Source: Nitratireductor mangrovi
Lineage (GTDB): Bacteria; Pseudomonadota; Alphaproteobacteria; Rhizobiales; Rhizobiaceae
Length of the DNA: 64,000 bases
Direction: 5' to 3'
Assembly: GCF_007922615.2 (NCBI RefSeq)
Contig: NZ_CP042301.2
Location: 4,262,001-4,326,000, forward strand
The translations under genes were made by a program, and so were the position numbers. Of this stretch, positions 34,419 through 42,740 are shown piece by piece. The notes under the pieces are model-generated. The model was not told where the DNA came from, made no database searches, and worked only from the letters and a program-made list of their open reading frames with translations. Within the stretch, counting starts at the first letter, position 1, and each line of letters opens with the position of its first letter.

Positions 34419-35440
34419 TTCGCTGCCGTCCCGAAGCGCGGATCGATTACCGAGTAGGTCAGGTCGATCACGAGGTTGAGGAAGACAAACAGCAACGCCA
34501 TCGACAGGACGAAGCCCTGCACGGCGGCATAGTCGGAAACGACGAGCGCCTCGACGGCGTAAGAGCCAATGCCGGGCCAGGCGAAAACCTTCTCCACCAG
34601 CACATTGGCACCGAGCACGAAGGAGAAGACCATGCCGAGCGTGGTGACAACGGGCAGCAGCGCATTGCGAAACGCATACCCGTAAAGCACCTCGCGGGAA
34701 CCCAGGCCGGCCGCGCGCGCGGTGCGGATATAGTCGGCGGAAAGCGCAGACAGCATCGCGGCGCGGGTCATGCGCGCGATCGGCGCCAGCGTGAACAGGG
34801 CAAGCGTGATCGCTGGCAGGACAAGCTGCTTCAGCGCGCCGAGCCATGTCTCCCAGTCACCGTCAACTGCCGCATCGATGAGGAAGAAACCGGTGACGTG
34901 CGGAGGCTCAAGATAGATGAAATCGAGCCGCCCGAGTGGTGAGGGTGCGACGCCCAGAAGGTAATAGAAAACGTAGATCAGCACGATGCCGGTGAAGAAT
35001 GTCGGCAGCGACACGCCTGCCGTCACAAGCAGCCGGCAGAGCTGATCGATCCAGCTGCCGGGCCTGGTGGCGGCCAGCACGCCAAGCGGAATGGCGATTC
35101 CGCAGGACAGGATGAGCGCGCATAGCGTGAGTTCGAGCGAGGCCGGCAGCCGCGAAGCCAGCTCAGTGGTTACCGGACGACCGGTCGATACGGACTGGCC
35201 GAGGTCGCCCTGGAGGAGCTGGCCGACATAAATGACGAACTGCTCCGGGAGCGGCTTGTCGAGACCAAGCTGGACGCGGACTTCCTCGATAGATTCAGGC
35301 GTCGCCGCAATTCCGGCGAACTGCACTGCCGGGTCACCCGGCAGTGCTCGTGTCAGCACGAAGCTGATGATGACGACACCGATGACGACCGGCACCGCCT
35401 GCGCGATGCGCATCAATATGGCGGTGCCGCGTCCGTTCAC
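34415..35440 (-). CDS. Peptide-type ABC transporter permease (DppB type)
   Basis: A 341-residue protein with six membrane helices. DppB features are FVLTRALPGDPAVQFAG at the N-terminus, the coupling loop ADYIRTARAAGLGSREVLYG and ENVLVEKVFAWPGIG-like NVLVEKVFAWPGIGSYAVEA. The end DLTYSVIDPRF is typical. It starts 3 nt after the binding-protein gene. Confidence 0.94.
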   Translation of the reverse strand: MNGRGTAILMRIAQAVPVVIGVVIISFVLTRALPGDPAVQFAGIAATPESIEEVRVQLGLDKPLPEQFVIYVGQLLQGDLGQSVSTGRPVTTELASRLPASLELTLCALILSCGIAIPLGVLAATRPGSWIDQLCRLLVTAGVSLPTFFTGIVLIYVFYYLLGVAPSPLGRLDFIYLEPPHVTGFFLIDAAVDGDWETWLGALKQLVLPAITLALFTLAPIARMTRAAMLSALSADYIRTARAAGLGSREVLYGYAFRNALLPVVTTLGMVFSFVLGANVLVEKVFAWPGIGSYAVEALVVSDYAAVQGFVLSMALLFVFLNLVIDLTYSVIDPRFGTAAK

Positions 35441-35443
35441 GGA

Positions 35444-37048
35444 TCAGCTCTCGGCGGACTGCAGCGGTCGAACATCGAGCTGGCGGTGGAACCAGAACTC
35501 GTACCCGTCCGCGCCGTTGATCGCGACATTCAGGGCCGGCTGCCAAAGCGGAATGCGTGGCAGATCCTCGAGAACGATCTCGAACATGCGCTTGATTTTC
35601 GGCGCGTATTCGGGGTCGTCCATCGCCATGTGGAGCGTTTCGTTGGTCAATTGCTCCACCTCCTCGTTGAAGTAGTTCGAGGAGTTGAACAGGTGGCCAT
35701 CCTGATAGGCCCAGAAGAAGTAGTAGTCGGGCGTGTTGAGCCAGCCACCGAAATTTTCGAGGTGGAATGGCAGCCGCTTCTCGACCAGCGATGCAGTGCG
35801 CCAGTTGGCGCCCGGGATCTTCTCGACCTCCGCCTTGATGCCGAGCTTGGCGACGGCTTCCTGGATCAGCAGAGCGGCCGGCTCCATCCAGTAGGCGAGA
35901 TCGGTCGAGATCGAGAGAGTCGTGTCGAAGCCGTCAGGATATTTCGACTTCGCCATATGCTCTTTGGCCTTGTCGACATCGGTGGCGTATCGTGTCTTGC
36001 GGGGCCAGGCGATGTCGCTAATCTCGGCCTCGCCGCCCCACAACGGAGCGCCCCGTCCGTAGGCTGCAGCCTGGAATATGGCCTCGTACGGCACTGCGTA
36101 GGCGATGGCCTTGCGTACATCCGGGTCCTGGAACGGCTCGAATTTCGTATTCAGGCAAAGCGCGTGGATGCAGTTTTCGATCGGGGTCGAATAGACGGTG
36201 ACCTTGTCGGCCAGCTCCGCCGCATCCTTGTCGGGAATGTCGAATGCGATGTGAACATCGCCACGCTCCACTAGCGCCCGCTGCGTCGCCGCCGACGGCA
36301 CTTCACGCATGATGATGCGGCGTACCTGTGGCAGCGGACCGCCGACCCATCCGTCGAACCTTTCGAAGACGACCTGCTGGCCGCTGTCCCAGCGCGTCAC
36401 CTTGTATGCGCCGGAGCCGATGGTGTTCTGGTGAAGGTATTCGGTGGCCCAGGGATCGTCGGAGGTCGCTTGTTCCTTGGCGAGTTTCGAATTGATGATG
36501 AAAGGAACCGGCACCGCGAGGTCCGGTAGCGAAAGCTTGGACGGCTTGTCGAGCCTGACCACGAATGTCTCGGCATCGACTGCTTCGAACTGGTCGGGGC
36601 GTTCAAACCCGCCTGCTTTCATCTGCGTGGACGGGAAACCACCCACCGAGACGGCCCGGTCGAAGGACCATTTGACATCCTCTGCCGTAACCTTGGATCC
36701 GTCCTGGAAGATGGCGTCTGGCTTCAACTTGAAGGTGATGACAAGTCCATCGTCGGAGATCGTCCAGCTCTCGGCGAGTTCGGGTTCGATAGTCGAATAG
36801 TCGTAGGAGAGGCCCCCGCCCGGCGCCTCCTTGGTGCCGAAGGTGACCAGACGGTCATAGCAGTTGATAGCGATCTGATAGCTCGCGCGATTGGTGCCGG
36901 TGCGGTGCAGGTCAAGCGAATTGATGGTCTGACCGCTAACGGCGACCAGCGTGTCGCTGGCTGCGAGTGCGGGGATGGCACGGGCGAAGGGCAATGTGCC
37001 CATGACGGCGGCGCCGGTCGCGAGGAAGTGGCGTCTGCTGATCGACAT
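35444..37048 (-). CDS. Peptide/nickel-type ABC transporter substrate-binding protein (family 5)
   Basis: A 534-residue exported binding protein. The N-terminus carries a twin-arginine motif (SRRHFLATGAAV) and a hydrophobic stretch with cleavage near ALAA, so export by Tat is likely. The mature part has the SBP_bac_5 pattern: LAESWTISDDGLVITFKLKP, GSKVTAEDVKWSFDRAV, GSGAYKVTRWDSGQ and DVRKAIAYAVPYEAIF. The ligand is unknown; the co-transcribed amidase suggests an amide or ureide compound. It is the first gene of the minus-strand operon and divergent from a LysR gene. Confidence 0.93.
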   Translation of the reverse strand: MSISRRHFLATGAAVMGTLPFARAIPALAASDTLVAVSGQTINSLDLHRTGTNRASYQIAINCYDRLVTFGTKEAPGGGLSYDYSTIEPELAESWTISDDGLVITFKLKPDAIFQDGSKVTAEDVKWSFDRAVSVGGFPSTQMKAGGFERPDQFEAVDAETFVVRLDKPSKLSLPDLAVPVPFIINSKLAKEQATSDDPWATEYLHQNTIGSGAYKVTRWDSGQQVVFERFDGWVGGPLPQVRRIIMREVPSAATQRALVERGDVHIAFDIPDKDAAELADKVTVYSTPIENCIHALCLNTKFEPFQDPDVRKAIAYAVPYEAIFQAAAYGRGAPLWGGEAEISDIAWPRKTRYATDVDKAKEHMAKSKYPDGFDTTLSISTDLAYWMEPAALLIQEAVAKLGIKAEVEKIPGANWRTASLVEKRLPFHLENFGGWLNTPDYYFFWAYQDGHLFNSSNYFNEEVEQLTNETLHMAMDDPEYAPKIKRMFEIVLEDLPRIPLWQPALNVAINGADGYEFWFHRQLDVRPLQSAES

Positions 37049-37091
37049 GGCAGGACCTTTCGGAAAAGGAGGAAATTCCGTCAGTCAGGTT

Positions 37092-37142
37092 GCAGTTTTT
37101 CGTGTTAGCGAAAACTGCTATGATTTCACCAATGCGGTGAAA
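37092..37142. promoter_or_regulatory. Two inverted repeats between the binding-protein and LysR genes
   Basis: GCAGTTTTTCG and CGAAAACTGC (37092-37118, one extra T in the left arm) and TTTCACC-AATGC-GGTGAAA (37124-37142) lie in the 121-bp divergent gap. Such dyads are usual LysR recognition and activation sites. The second touches the leader of the LysR gene, consistent with autoregulation. Confidence 0.55.
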
Positions 37143-37169
37143 AAAATGCATCGCCCTTGGAGCGGCTTC

Positions 37170-38105
37170 ATGAAACACCTCCAGACGTTCCGGCTTATCG
37201 AGGCCGTTGCCCGAGCAGGTTCAATGCGGCGAGCGGCCGAGGACATGAACATCACCGCTTCCGCGCTGGTGCGTCGGGTCCAGCGTTTCGAAGCAGAATT
37301 CGGGGCCGAATTGTTCGAAAGACTGCCGGGCGGCATGCGGCTCAATCCGGCAGGCGAGCTAGTGCTGCAGCATTACCGCACGACGCTGTCGGACCTTTCG
37401 CGCGTGCACAGCCAGGTTGCGGATCTTTCGGGCGAGCGCCGCGGCCATGTGTCGATCGCGTGTTCGCAGGCGATGCTGCCGTATTTCCTGCCTCAGGAGA
37501 TCTCGAAATACCGCGCCGACCACACCGGCGTGACGTTTACCGTCAACGTCAGGGACCGGGCTCAAGCCGAACAAGAACTGGCAAACTATGCGAGCGACCT
37601 CGCATTGGTGTTCGAACCGGTCTACCTCGTTGACTTCGAGGTTGTTCACGTCATTCCGCAGGCAATCAACGTGGTCATGCGGTCCGACCATCCGCTGGCT
37701 GCCAAGGAAGAGATCCGGCTGCGCGATTGTCTGGATACGGCTCATGTCGCCCCCTCGATCAAATACGGTGTCCGGCATCTCATGGATTTTGCCGCCAGGC
37801 GCGGCACGCGGCGGATATCACCGGTCGTCGAGACGGAGAGCTTCGAACTCATCCGGCACTATGTGATGCACGAGAACGTCATCGGATTTCAGATACCTAT
37901 CGGCCTCCGCGATCCAGGCGACGGATCGCTGGTCTTCAAGCCGATTTCGGAGCGCGACCTGCCGCCGGGCAATCTTATCCTGGGCCAGATGCGCGGGCGT
38001 ACGCTGCCGGTTGCCTCCGCCCGATTTGCCATGCAACTCGCCAATGCGCTCAAGAACTTCACGTCTTCCGAGACCGAAGGCCAACCAATCCCGCATAAGA
38101 ACTGA
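37170..38105 (+). CDS. LysR-family transcriptional regulator
   Basis: A 311-residue regulator. The N-terminal helix-turn-helix is FRLIEAVARAGSMRRAAEDM, then NITASALVRRVQRFEAEFGA and ELFERLPGGMRLNPAGE. The effector domain follows from about residue 90 (GHVSIACSQAMLPYFLPQEI). The start at 37170 is preferred because GGAG lies 7 nt upstream; an ATG at 37146 would add 8 residues with a poor site and overlap a palindrome. It is divergent from the ABC/amidase operon and probably controls it. Confidence 0.9.
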   Translation: MKHLQTFRLIEAVARAGSMRRAAEDMNITASALVRRVQRFEAEFGAELFERLPGGMRLNPAGELVLQHYRTTLSDLSRVHSQVADLSGERRGHVSIACSQAMLPYFLPQEISKYRADHTGVTFTVNVRDRAQAEQELANYASDLALVFEPVYLVDFEVVHVIPQAINVVMRSDHPLAAKEEIRLRDCLDTAHVAPSIKYGVRHLMDFAARRGTRRISPVVETESFELIRHYVMHENVIGFQIPIGLRDPGDGSLVFKPISERDLPPGNLILGQMRGRTLPVASARFAMQLANALKNFTSSETEGQPIPHKN

Positions 38106-38370
38106 TACCCACTGGGAATCGCTCAGACTCGTACAAGTTACGAGACGTTCGGTGGTTACCAGAGTCGCCGACCCATCAGAGATTGGATTGTTTCCATCGC
38201 AAATCGAAAGTCGGCTAGCGCTTCCCGAAAACCGGAAGCTGCCTGTCCGCAGTCGGCCCCCTTTTCGCGCCTTTCATCGTATTGTTCCGGAAGACGAATG
38301 AGGTCTCGCGGTCGTCACTCTTGCGCATTGGTTTCGTCGCGTGCGGGAGCTTGGCTTTGCCCGCGCTTTC
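38106..38370. other. Intergenic region, no gene recognised
   Basis: About 265 bp between the LysR gene and the small HTH genes. It probably contains the lost 3' part of the HTH gene at 38371-38580. No RNA gene or strong repeat is visible. Confidence 0.35.
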
Positions 38371-38580
38371 TCAGCCTCTCAATGTGCAGGCTCTGTGACC
38401 GTGAAACCAAACGAGTTCCGTGCCCGTGAAGAGCCGGGGCCGGCAGTCATCGACAGGGCGCAACCCCAGCGGAAGCCAGTTATAGAGCGTGTTGCGGCAG
38501 ATACCGTAGAGCGCGAGCACTTGTTCCACGGAATAGACGCGGTGGATTTTCGGCTTCACCGACCGATAGGACCTGGTCAT
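38371..38580 (-). CDS. Small helix-turn-helix protein, probably truncated
   Basis: A 69-residue protein. KIHRVYSVEQVLALYGICRN and TLYNWLPLGLRPVDD form a helix-turn-helix like those of mobile-element regulators in rhizobia. The last residues (WFHGHRACTLRG) look like frame-shifted text, and relatives I recall are longer with a Cys-containing C-terminal part, so this copy is probably broken at its 3' end. The start overlaps the stop of the AlpA-like gene by 4 bp (ATGA). Confidence 0.6.
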   Translation of the reverse strand: MTRSYRSVKPKIHRVYSVEQVLALYGICRNTLYNWLPLGLRPVDDCRPRLFTGTELVWFHGHRACTLRG

Positions 38581-38981
38581 GGCCGCTTCGGCCCGGCCTC
38601 GGACCGGGTCCCCGGCGTTTCGGTAGAGCCTACAGAGGCCGCCGCTGGAAGCTCGCCCTCGAAACGTTCGAGCTCGGATAGCAGCCAGCGCGTGGTTCCC
38701 GGCGACATCTGTCTTGGTCGCGGGAAGGCGGGATTGTTCTGGCACCATCTCCAGATGGTCGGGCGGGAAACACGGTAGCGCTTGGCGACGTCCCGATCCG
38801 AAAGGAAGCTTTCGACGTGGCGACGGGGATGCCCGGTAGCGTCCGCAGGCAGACTGGACTGGGTCGCGCCAGCGCCTGTGGCATCACGCAGCGGCCCAGA
38901 CAAGCAGGGCGCCACGCTCGGCGGCTCGCCTGCGGCTGCATTCTCAAATAGATCGGTTTGCGACGCTGATCGTTGCGCCAT
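38577..38981 (-). CDS. AlpA/excisionase-like small DNA-binding protein
   Basis: A 134-residue protein with a disordered N-terminal half and a MerR-like helix-turn-helix in the second half: SFLSDRDVAKRYRVSRPTIW, then RWCQNNPAFPRPRQMSPGTT. This pattern is that of AlpA and excisionase proteins, which switch integrases of phages and islands. GGAGG lies 7 nt before the start. It is coupled to the small HTH gene downstream and probably belongs to a decayed mobile element. Confidence 0.7.
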   Translation of the reverse strand: MAQRSASQTDLFENAAAGEPPSVAPCLSGPLRDATGAGATQSSLPADATGHPRRHVESFLSDRDVAKRYRVSRPTIWRWCQNNPAFPRPRQMSPGTTRWLLSELERFEGELPAAASVGSTETPGTRSEAGPKRP

Positions 38982-39294
38982 GAGCGTGCCTCCGCGACTG
39001 CGGTTGGCGGCACGTCATGCGCTCGCGATTACAGATGGCTTCAGATTGTAGCGATTCGGCAAGCGACGCAACGATTGGTGATGGGCTGGTCGGACCGTGC
39101 GGTCAGCCGAGGCCGATTGTGGGGCTGAAAGATGGGCTGGGTAGCTCGAAACCGAAAAATAGACGTAAAATCAACAACATGACAGATAACTATGGCGGAG
39201 GGAGTGGGACGGGAATCCAACGTTCTCCAGCCACCACCGTGCCATTCGGAGGACTCCGTCGGCAAGGCCAGGTACTGACGGTTGATGCTAATAG
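38982..39294. other. Intergenic region, no gene recognised
   Basis: About 310 bp upstream of the AlpA-like gene (minus) and the oxidoreductase gene (plus). No coding frame or RNA gene is recognised. The base composition is lower in GC than the flanking genes. Confidence 0.4.
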
Positions 39295-39312
39295 TGACTT
39301 TCATGTAAGTAA
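39295..39312. promoter_or_regulatory. Predicted TetR operator before the MDR oxidoreductase gene
   Basis: TGACTTTCATGTAAGTAA matches the palindrome at 42688-42705 (TGACCTACATGCAAGTCA) in 14 of 18 positions, with all changes except one being purine-purine or pyrimidine-pyrimidine or in the last half-site. It ends 34 nt before the gene start. It is probably bound by the TetR protein encoded at 51215-51838. Confidence 0.5.
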
Positions 39313-39346
39313 GTTACTAACAAGGACTCATGCAAGGTGAAGCGAA

Positions 39347-40357
39347 ATGGGTGATGTTAATAGACAGTGGCGGCTCGCACGACGTCCTCGGGGCGAGGCG
39401 GCCAAAGATGACTTCGAGTTCGTTGAGGCTGCGGTCCCGCGGACCTTGCGCCCGGGAGAGATCTTGATCCGGAACCGATACCTCTCCCTCGATCCGTACA
39501 TGCGTTGGCGGATGGACGACGCGAAGTCCTACGCGCCGCCCGTGGCGATAGACGATCCTATGGTCGGCTCGACGATAGCGGAGGTCGTGCGTTCCGACGA
39601 TTCCGCTTTTCGACCAGGGCAGATGGTGCTGGCCCAAGGCGGCTGGCAGGACTACGCGGTCGCTTCGTCCTCGTCCTTGCGAATTGTCGACGAGGCTGTC
39701 GAGCCGACAGCTTTTCTGAATGTTCTGGGTAGCCCCGGCTTCACCGCCTACGCCGGGCTGATGAAGATCGGCATGCCAAAGCAGGGCCAGACGGTCGTGG
39801 TGGGGGCAGCCACCGGTCCTGTCGGCTCTATGGTCGGCCAGCTTGCCAAGCGAGCCGGCTGTCGCGCCGTCGCCATCGCGGGCGGTCCGGAGAAATGCCG
39901 GCTGGCCGTCGATCACTTCGGGTTTGACGCCGCCGTGGACCATCGTGGCGGAGACCTGGCAGGCGACCTCGCGAAAGCCTGCCCGGACGGCGTCGACGTC
40001 TATTTCGAGAATATCGGTGGGCGTGTTCTCGATGCGGTCCTGCCGCTCCTTAACGACTTTGCGCGCATACCCGTTTGCGGCGTTGTTTCGCAATATGACG
40101 GCGATGAGTCCGATGGAACTCGGCTCGCCAGCGTCATGCGCGACACGTTGGTCAAGCGGCTATCGTGGCGCGGGTTTATCGTGACTGACTTTGCCGCCCA
40201 CCGCGGCGAGTTCCTCGAAATGATTACCCCGCTCGTCAAGACTGGCGCAATCGTGTCGCTTGAGGATGTTGTCGACGGGTTGGAACATGCACCAGAAGCC
40301 TTCATCGGCCTACTCAAGGGTCGCAATCGCGGCAAGCTTGTGATCCACATAGCCTGA
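39347..40357 (+). CDS. Medium-chain NADP-dependent oxidoreductase (CurA/leukotriene B4 reductase type)
   Basis: A 336-residue zinc-free MDR enzyme. The N-terminal part has RNRYLSLDPYMRWRMDD, as in YncB/CurA and prostaglandin reductases, and the cofactor loop is GAATGPVGSMVGQLAKRAG. It ends LLKGRNRGKLVIHIA. These enzymes reduce alpha,beta-unsaturated ketones or aldehydes. A predicted TetR box is just upstream. It may reduce an enone intermediate of the acyl-CoA island; substrate unknown. Confidence 0.9.
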   Translation: MGDVNRQWRLARRPRGEAAKDDFEFVEAAVPRTLRPGEILIRNRYLSLDPYMRWRMDDAKSYAPPVAIDDPMVGSTIAEVVRSDDSAFRPGQMVLAQGGWQDYAVASSSSLRIVDEAVEPTAFLNVLGSPGFTAYAGLMKIGMPKQGQTVVVGAATGPVGSMVGQLAKRAGCRAVAIAGGPEKCRLAVDHFGFDAAVDHRGGDLAGDLAKACPDGVDVYFENIGGRVLDAVLPLLNDFARIPVCGVVSQYDGDESDGTRLASVMRDTLVKRLSWRGFIVTDFAAHRGEFLEMITPLVKTGAIVSLEDVVDGLEHAPEAFIGLLKGRNRGKLVIHIA

Positions 40358-40371
40358 AAAGCAACCCGGCC

Positions 40372-41244
40372 TCAGGTGTGAATGACCACGTCGTCGGCAA
40401 GTTGTTCGCGGGCGCCCAGCATGAAATCGCAGGCGCCGGCGATCTGGGAATCGAGCATTTCGCGCCCGTAGATGGTAACGCATCCGGACGCTTCGGCCAT
40501 GCGAAGCAGTTTCGTCCGGTCAGGCTCCATAATCGCATCCATCACCGCCACGTGGGCAGGAATGCTGTCGGCCTCTATCGGCATCTTGTTCGCGTCGAGC
40601 ATGCCGATCGGCGAGGCATTGATCAGCACGTCGATATCCGCCAGCGGGGCAAGCCCGCTATGGACGCGAACTCGCGGAAAGGCCTGCGACAGCTTTTTCA
40701 GAAGGGTCTCGCAGCGCGGCTCATCGGGCTCGGACACATATAGCCGATCCGGCTGGCGTAGCGCTAACGCCGCCGCTATTGCGGCGCCCGCGCCGCCGGC
40801 GCCCAGCAGTTGGATACGCTGGCGCTTCAGGGCGATCCCGCGTTGCAGGATTGCAGACACGCAACCTTCGCCGTCGAACGCCTCGCCAATCCACTGGTCA
40901 TCGAGTGATCGGGCCATGACCGAGACGCTATGACTGAAGCGGGCGAGGGGACCATGCCGCTCGAGGTGCCGATAGGCGGCCGTCTTGTGGGGTATTGTCA
41001 ACACCAGCCCATCCAGGTTCCCAAGCTTCAGCAGTTGCGGAAACACCTGGTCGAAATCCCTTGGATCGATGTCGACCGGAACCAGAACCGCGTTCACCCC
41101 GCGGCGCCTCAGTTCGAACGTAACGGTTTCCGGCGAACGCGCCTGCTCGATCGGATGTCCTATGATCCCGTAAAGGCGCGTTCGCCCGTCGACGAAATCC
41201 ACTGATTCAGCGCGCAGGCCCGGTGACGCGAAACAATCGTTCAT
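40372..41244 (-). CDS. Shikimate dehydrogenase-like NAD(P) oxidoreductase
   Basis: A 290-residue protein of the AroE fold. Catalytic Lys is in LTIPHKTAAYRHL and the partner Asp in EAFDGEGCVSAIL; the cofactor loop is LLGAGGAGAAIAAAL. The N-terminal substrate loop reads GHPIEQARSP, where AroE normally has two Ser residues around this place (HSxSP); the first is absent. A substrate other than shikimate, such as quinate-like or amino-shikimate compounds or an unrelated polyol acid, is therefore likely. It overlaps the FAD oxidase gene by 4 bp. Confidence 0.85.
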   Translation of the reverse strand: MNDCFASPGLRAESVDFVDGRTRLYGIIGHPIEQARSPETVTFELRRRGVNAVLVPVDIDPRDFDQVFPQLLKLGNLDGLVLTIPHKTAAYRHLERHGPLARFSHSVSVMARSLDDQWIGEAFDGEGCVSAILQRGIALKRQRIQLLGAGGAGAAIAAALALRQPDRLYVSEPDEPRCETLLKKLSQAFPRVRVHSGLAPLADIDVLINASPIGMLDANKMPIEADSIPAHVAVMDAIMEPDRTKLLRMAEASGCVTIYGREMLDSQIAGACDFMLGAREQLADDVVIHT

Positions 41245-42656
41245 GTGTCAAACTCCAGCATCTTTCCGGGATTCATAATATTCTCGGGGTCTAGTGCTCG
41301 CTTGACAGCTTGCATAGCAGAGATGGTGCCCAGCCCATGCTCGCGTTCCATGTACTTTCGCTTCTCCTGCCCAATGCCATGCTCACCGGTGCAGGTGCCA
41401 TCCATCGATAGGGCGCGCTCCACCATTCGCGCCATGAAGCCCCGCACCTTCTCGATCTCGTCGGGATTATCCATGACTACCAGTGGCTGGACGTGAAAAT
41501 TCCCGTCCCCGACATGCCCCACCAATGGAGCGGGCAGACCGAGAGCGGCGATTTCGGCCTTGGTTTCAGCGATGCAGTCCGCAAGCCGGGAAATCGGAAC
41601 GCAGACATCCGTGGGGATTGGCCGCGCGCCGGGTCTGAGCGCGAGACAGGCCCAATAGGCGTCGTGCCGCGCCTTCCACAGTCGTGTACGCTCTTCCGCG
41701 TTGGCCGACCACCGAAAGGGGCCGCCGCTGAAGGCCTCCGCGATTTCGCCGAAGCGGTCGGCCTGCTCGGCCACGCTGTTTGGCGAACCATGAAATTCAA
41801 GTAGCAGGAGCGGCGATTCGGGAAGGTTGAGCTGCGAATGCCTGTTGAGCGCATGAACTGTCAATTCGTCCAGCAACTCGATGCGGGCGACCGGTATGGC
41901 GTGCTGGATGGTCGCGATGACGGCGTCGCAGGCGCAGCGGATATCGGGAAAAGAACAGATCCCGCCAGAGATCGCCTCGGGCATCGGAGACAGTTTGAGA
42001 ACCAGTTCGGTAATCACGCCTAGCGTACCCTCCGAACCCACAAGGAGCCGCGTCAGATCGTAGCCGGCGGACGACTTACGTGCACGTCGCCCGGTACGAA
42101 TCACTTCGCCATTGGCCAGCACAGCTGTAACGGACACGACATTGTCACGCATGGTGCCGTAGCGAACGGCATTCGTGCCGGAGGCGCGCGTGGCAGCCAT
42201 CCCGCCGATGGAGGCGTCCGCGCCCGGGTCGATGGGAAAGAACAGGCCCGTGTCGCGAACGTACCCGTTCAACGCGCCGCGCGTGATGCCGGGCTGCACC
42301 ACGCAGTCCATGTCCTCGGCGTTCACGGCAAGCACGTTGTTCATACGCGAGAGGTCGATCGAGATACCGCCCTCCGGCGCATTGAGATGACCCTCGAACG
42401 ACGAACCGGCACCGAAGGGAATGACGGGCGCGCGGTACTCCGCGCAGAGGGCGATGACCTCGCGCACCTCATCCGTACTTTCGGGGAAGACGACCGCGTC
42501 CGGCGGCTGGCTGGACATCCACGTCAATTGGCTCGCGTGGTGGTCGCGCACCGATGCGGCAGTGGAGACGCGTTCGCCAAACCGCATCTGCAGGGCCGCT
42601 ATGGCCGCTTGGATATCGCGTTTCCTAAAGGCGAACTTCGTGCTGGTCATCGACAA
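41241..42656 (-). CDS. FAD-binding 2-hydroxy acid oxidase (GlcD / D-lactate dehydrogenase type)
   Basis: A 471-residue flavoprotein. The FAD domain has VIPFGAGSSFEGHLNAPEGG and IDPGADASIGGMAATRASGT. The C-terminal domain has LVGHVGDGNFHVQPL, with metal-binding His, and CTGEHGIGQEKRKYM. The family oxidises D-2-hydroxy acids (D-lactate, glycolate, D-2-hydroxyglutarate and others) to 2-oxo acids. It is divergent from the MaoC gene and the first of a two-gene operon with the AroE-like protein. It could supply the 2-oxo acid for the IOR-type enzyme at 56613. Confidence 0.92.
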   Translation of the reverse strand: MSMTSTKFAFRKRDIQAAIAALQMRFGERVSTAASVRDHHASQLTWMSSQPPDAVVFPESTDEVREVIALCAEYRAPVIPFGAGSSFEGHLNAPEGGISIDLSRMNNVLAVNAEDMDCVVQPGITRGALNGYVRDTGLFFPIDPGADASIGGMAATRASGTNAVRYGTMRDNVVSVTAVLANGEVIRTGRRARKSSAGYDLTRLLVGSEGTLGVITELVLKLSPMPEAISGGICSFPDIRCACDAVIATIQHAIPVARIELLDELTVHALNRHSQLNLPESPLLLLEFHGSPNSVAEQADRFGEIAEAFSGGPFRWSANAEERTRLWKARHDAYWACLALRPGARPIPTDVCVPISRLADCIAETKAEIAALGLPAPLVGHVGDGNFHVQPLVVMDNPDEIEKVRGFMARMVERALSMDGTCTGEHGIGQEKRKYMEREHGLGTISAMQAVKRALDPENIMNPGKMLEFDT

Positions 42657-42687
42657 TCTCCTTGTCGAGAAACTTCATAGCGGTTAT

Positions 42688-42709
42688 TGACCTACATGCA
42701 AGTCAGGGA
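42688..42709. promoter_or_regulatory. Predicted TetR operator in the divergent FAD oxidase / MaoC promoter
   Basis: TGACCTACATGCAAGTCA (42688-42705) is an 18-bp palindrome with arms TGACYTRCA and TGYARGTCA. It overlaps a TTGACC hexamer (42687-42692) usable as -35 for the MaoC operon. The same arms occur at 39295 (no spacer) and 53298 (6-nt spacer). Confidence 0.55.
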
Positions 42710-42740
42710 TAAGCATGGCCTCACTTTTCGGGAGGAAGTG

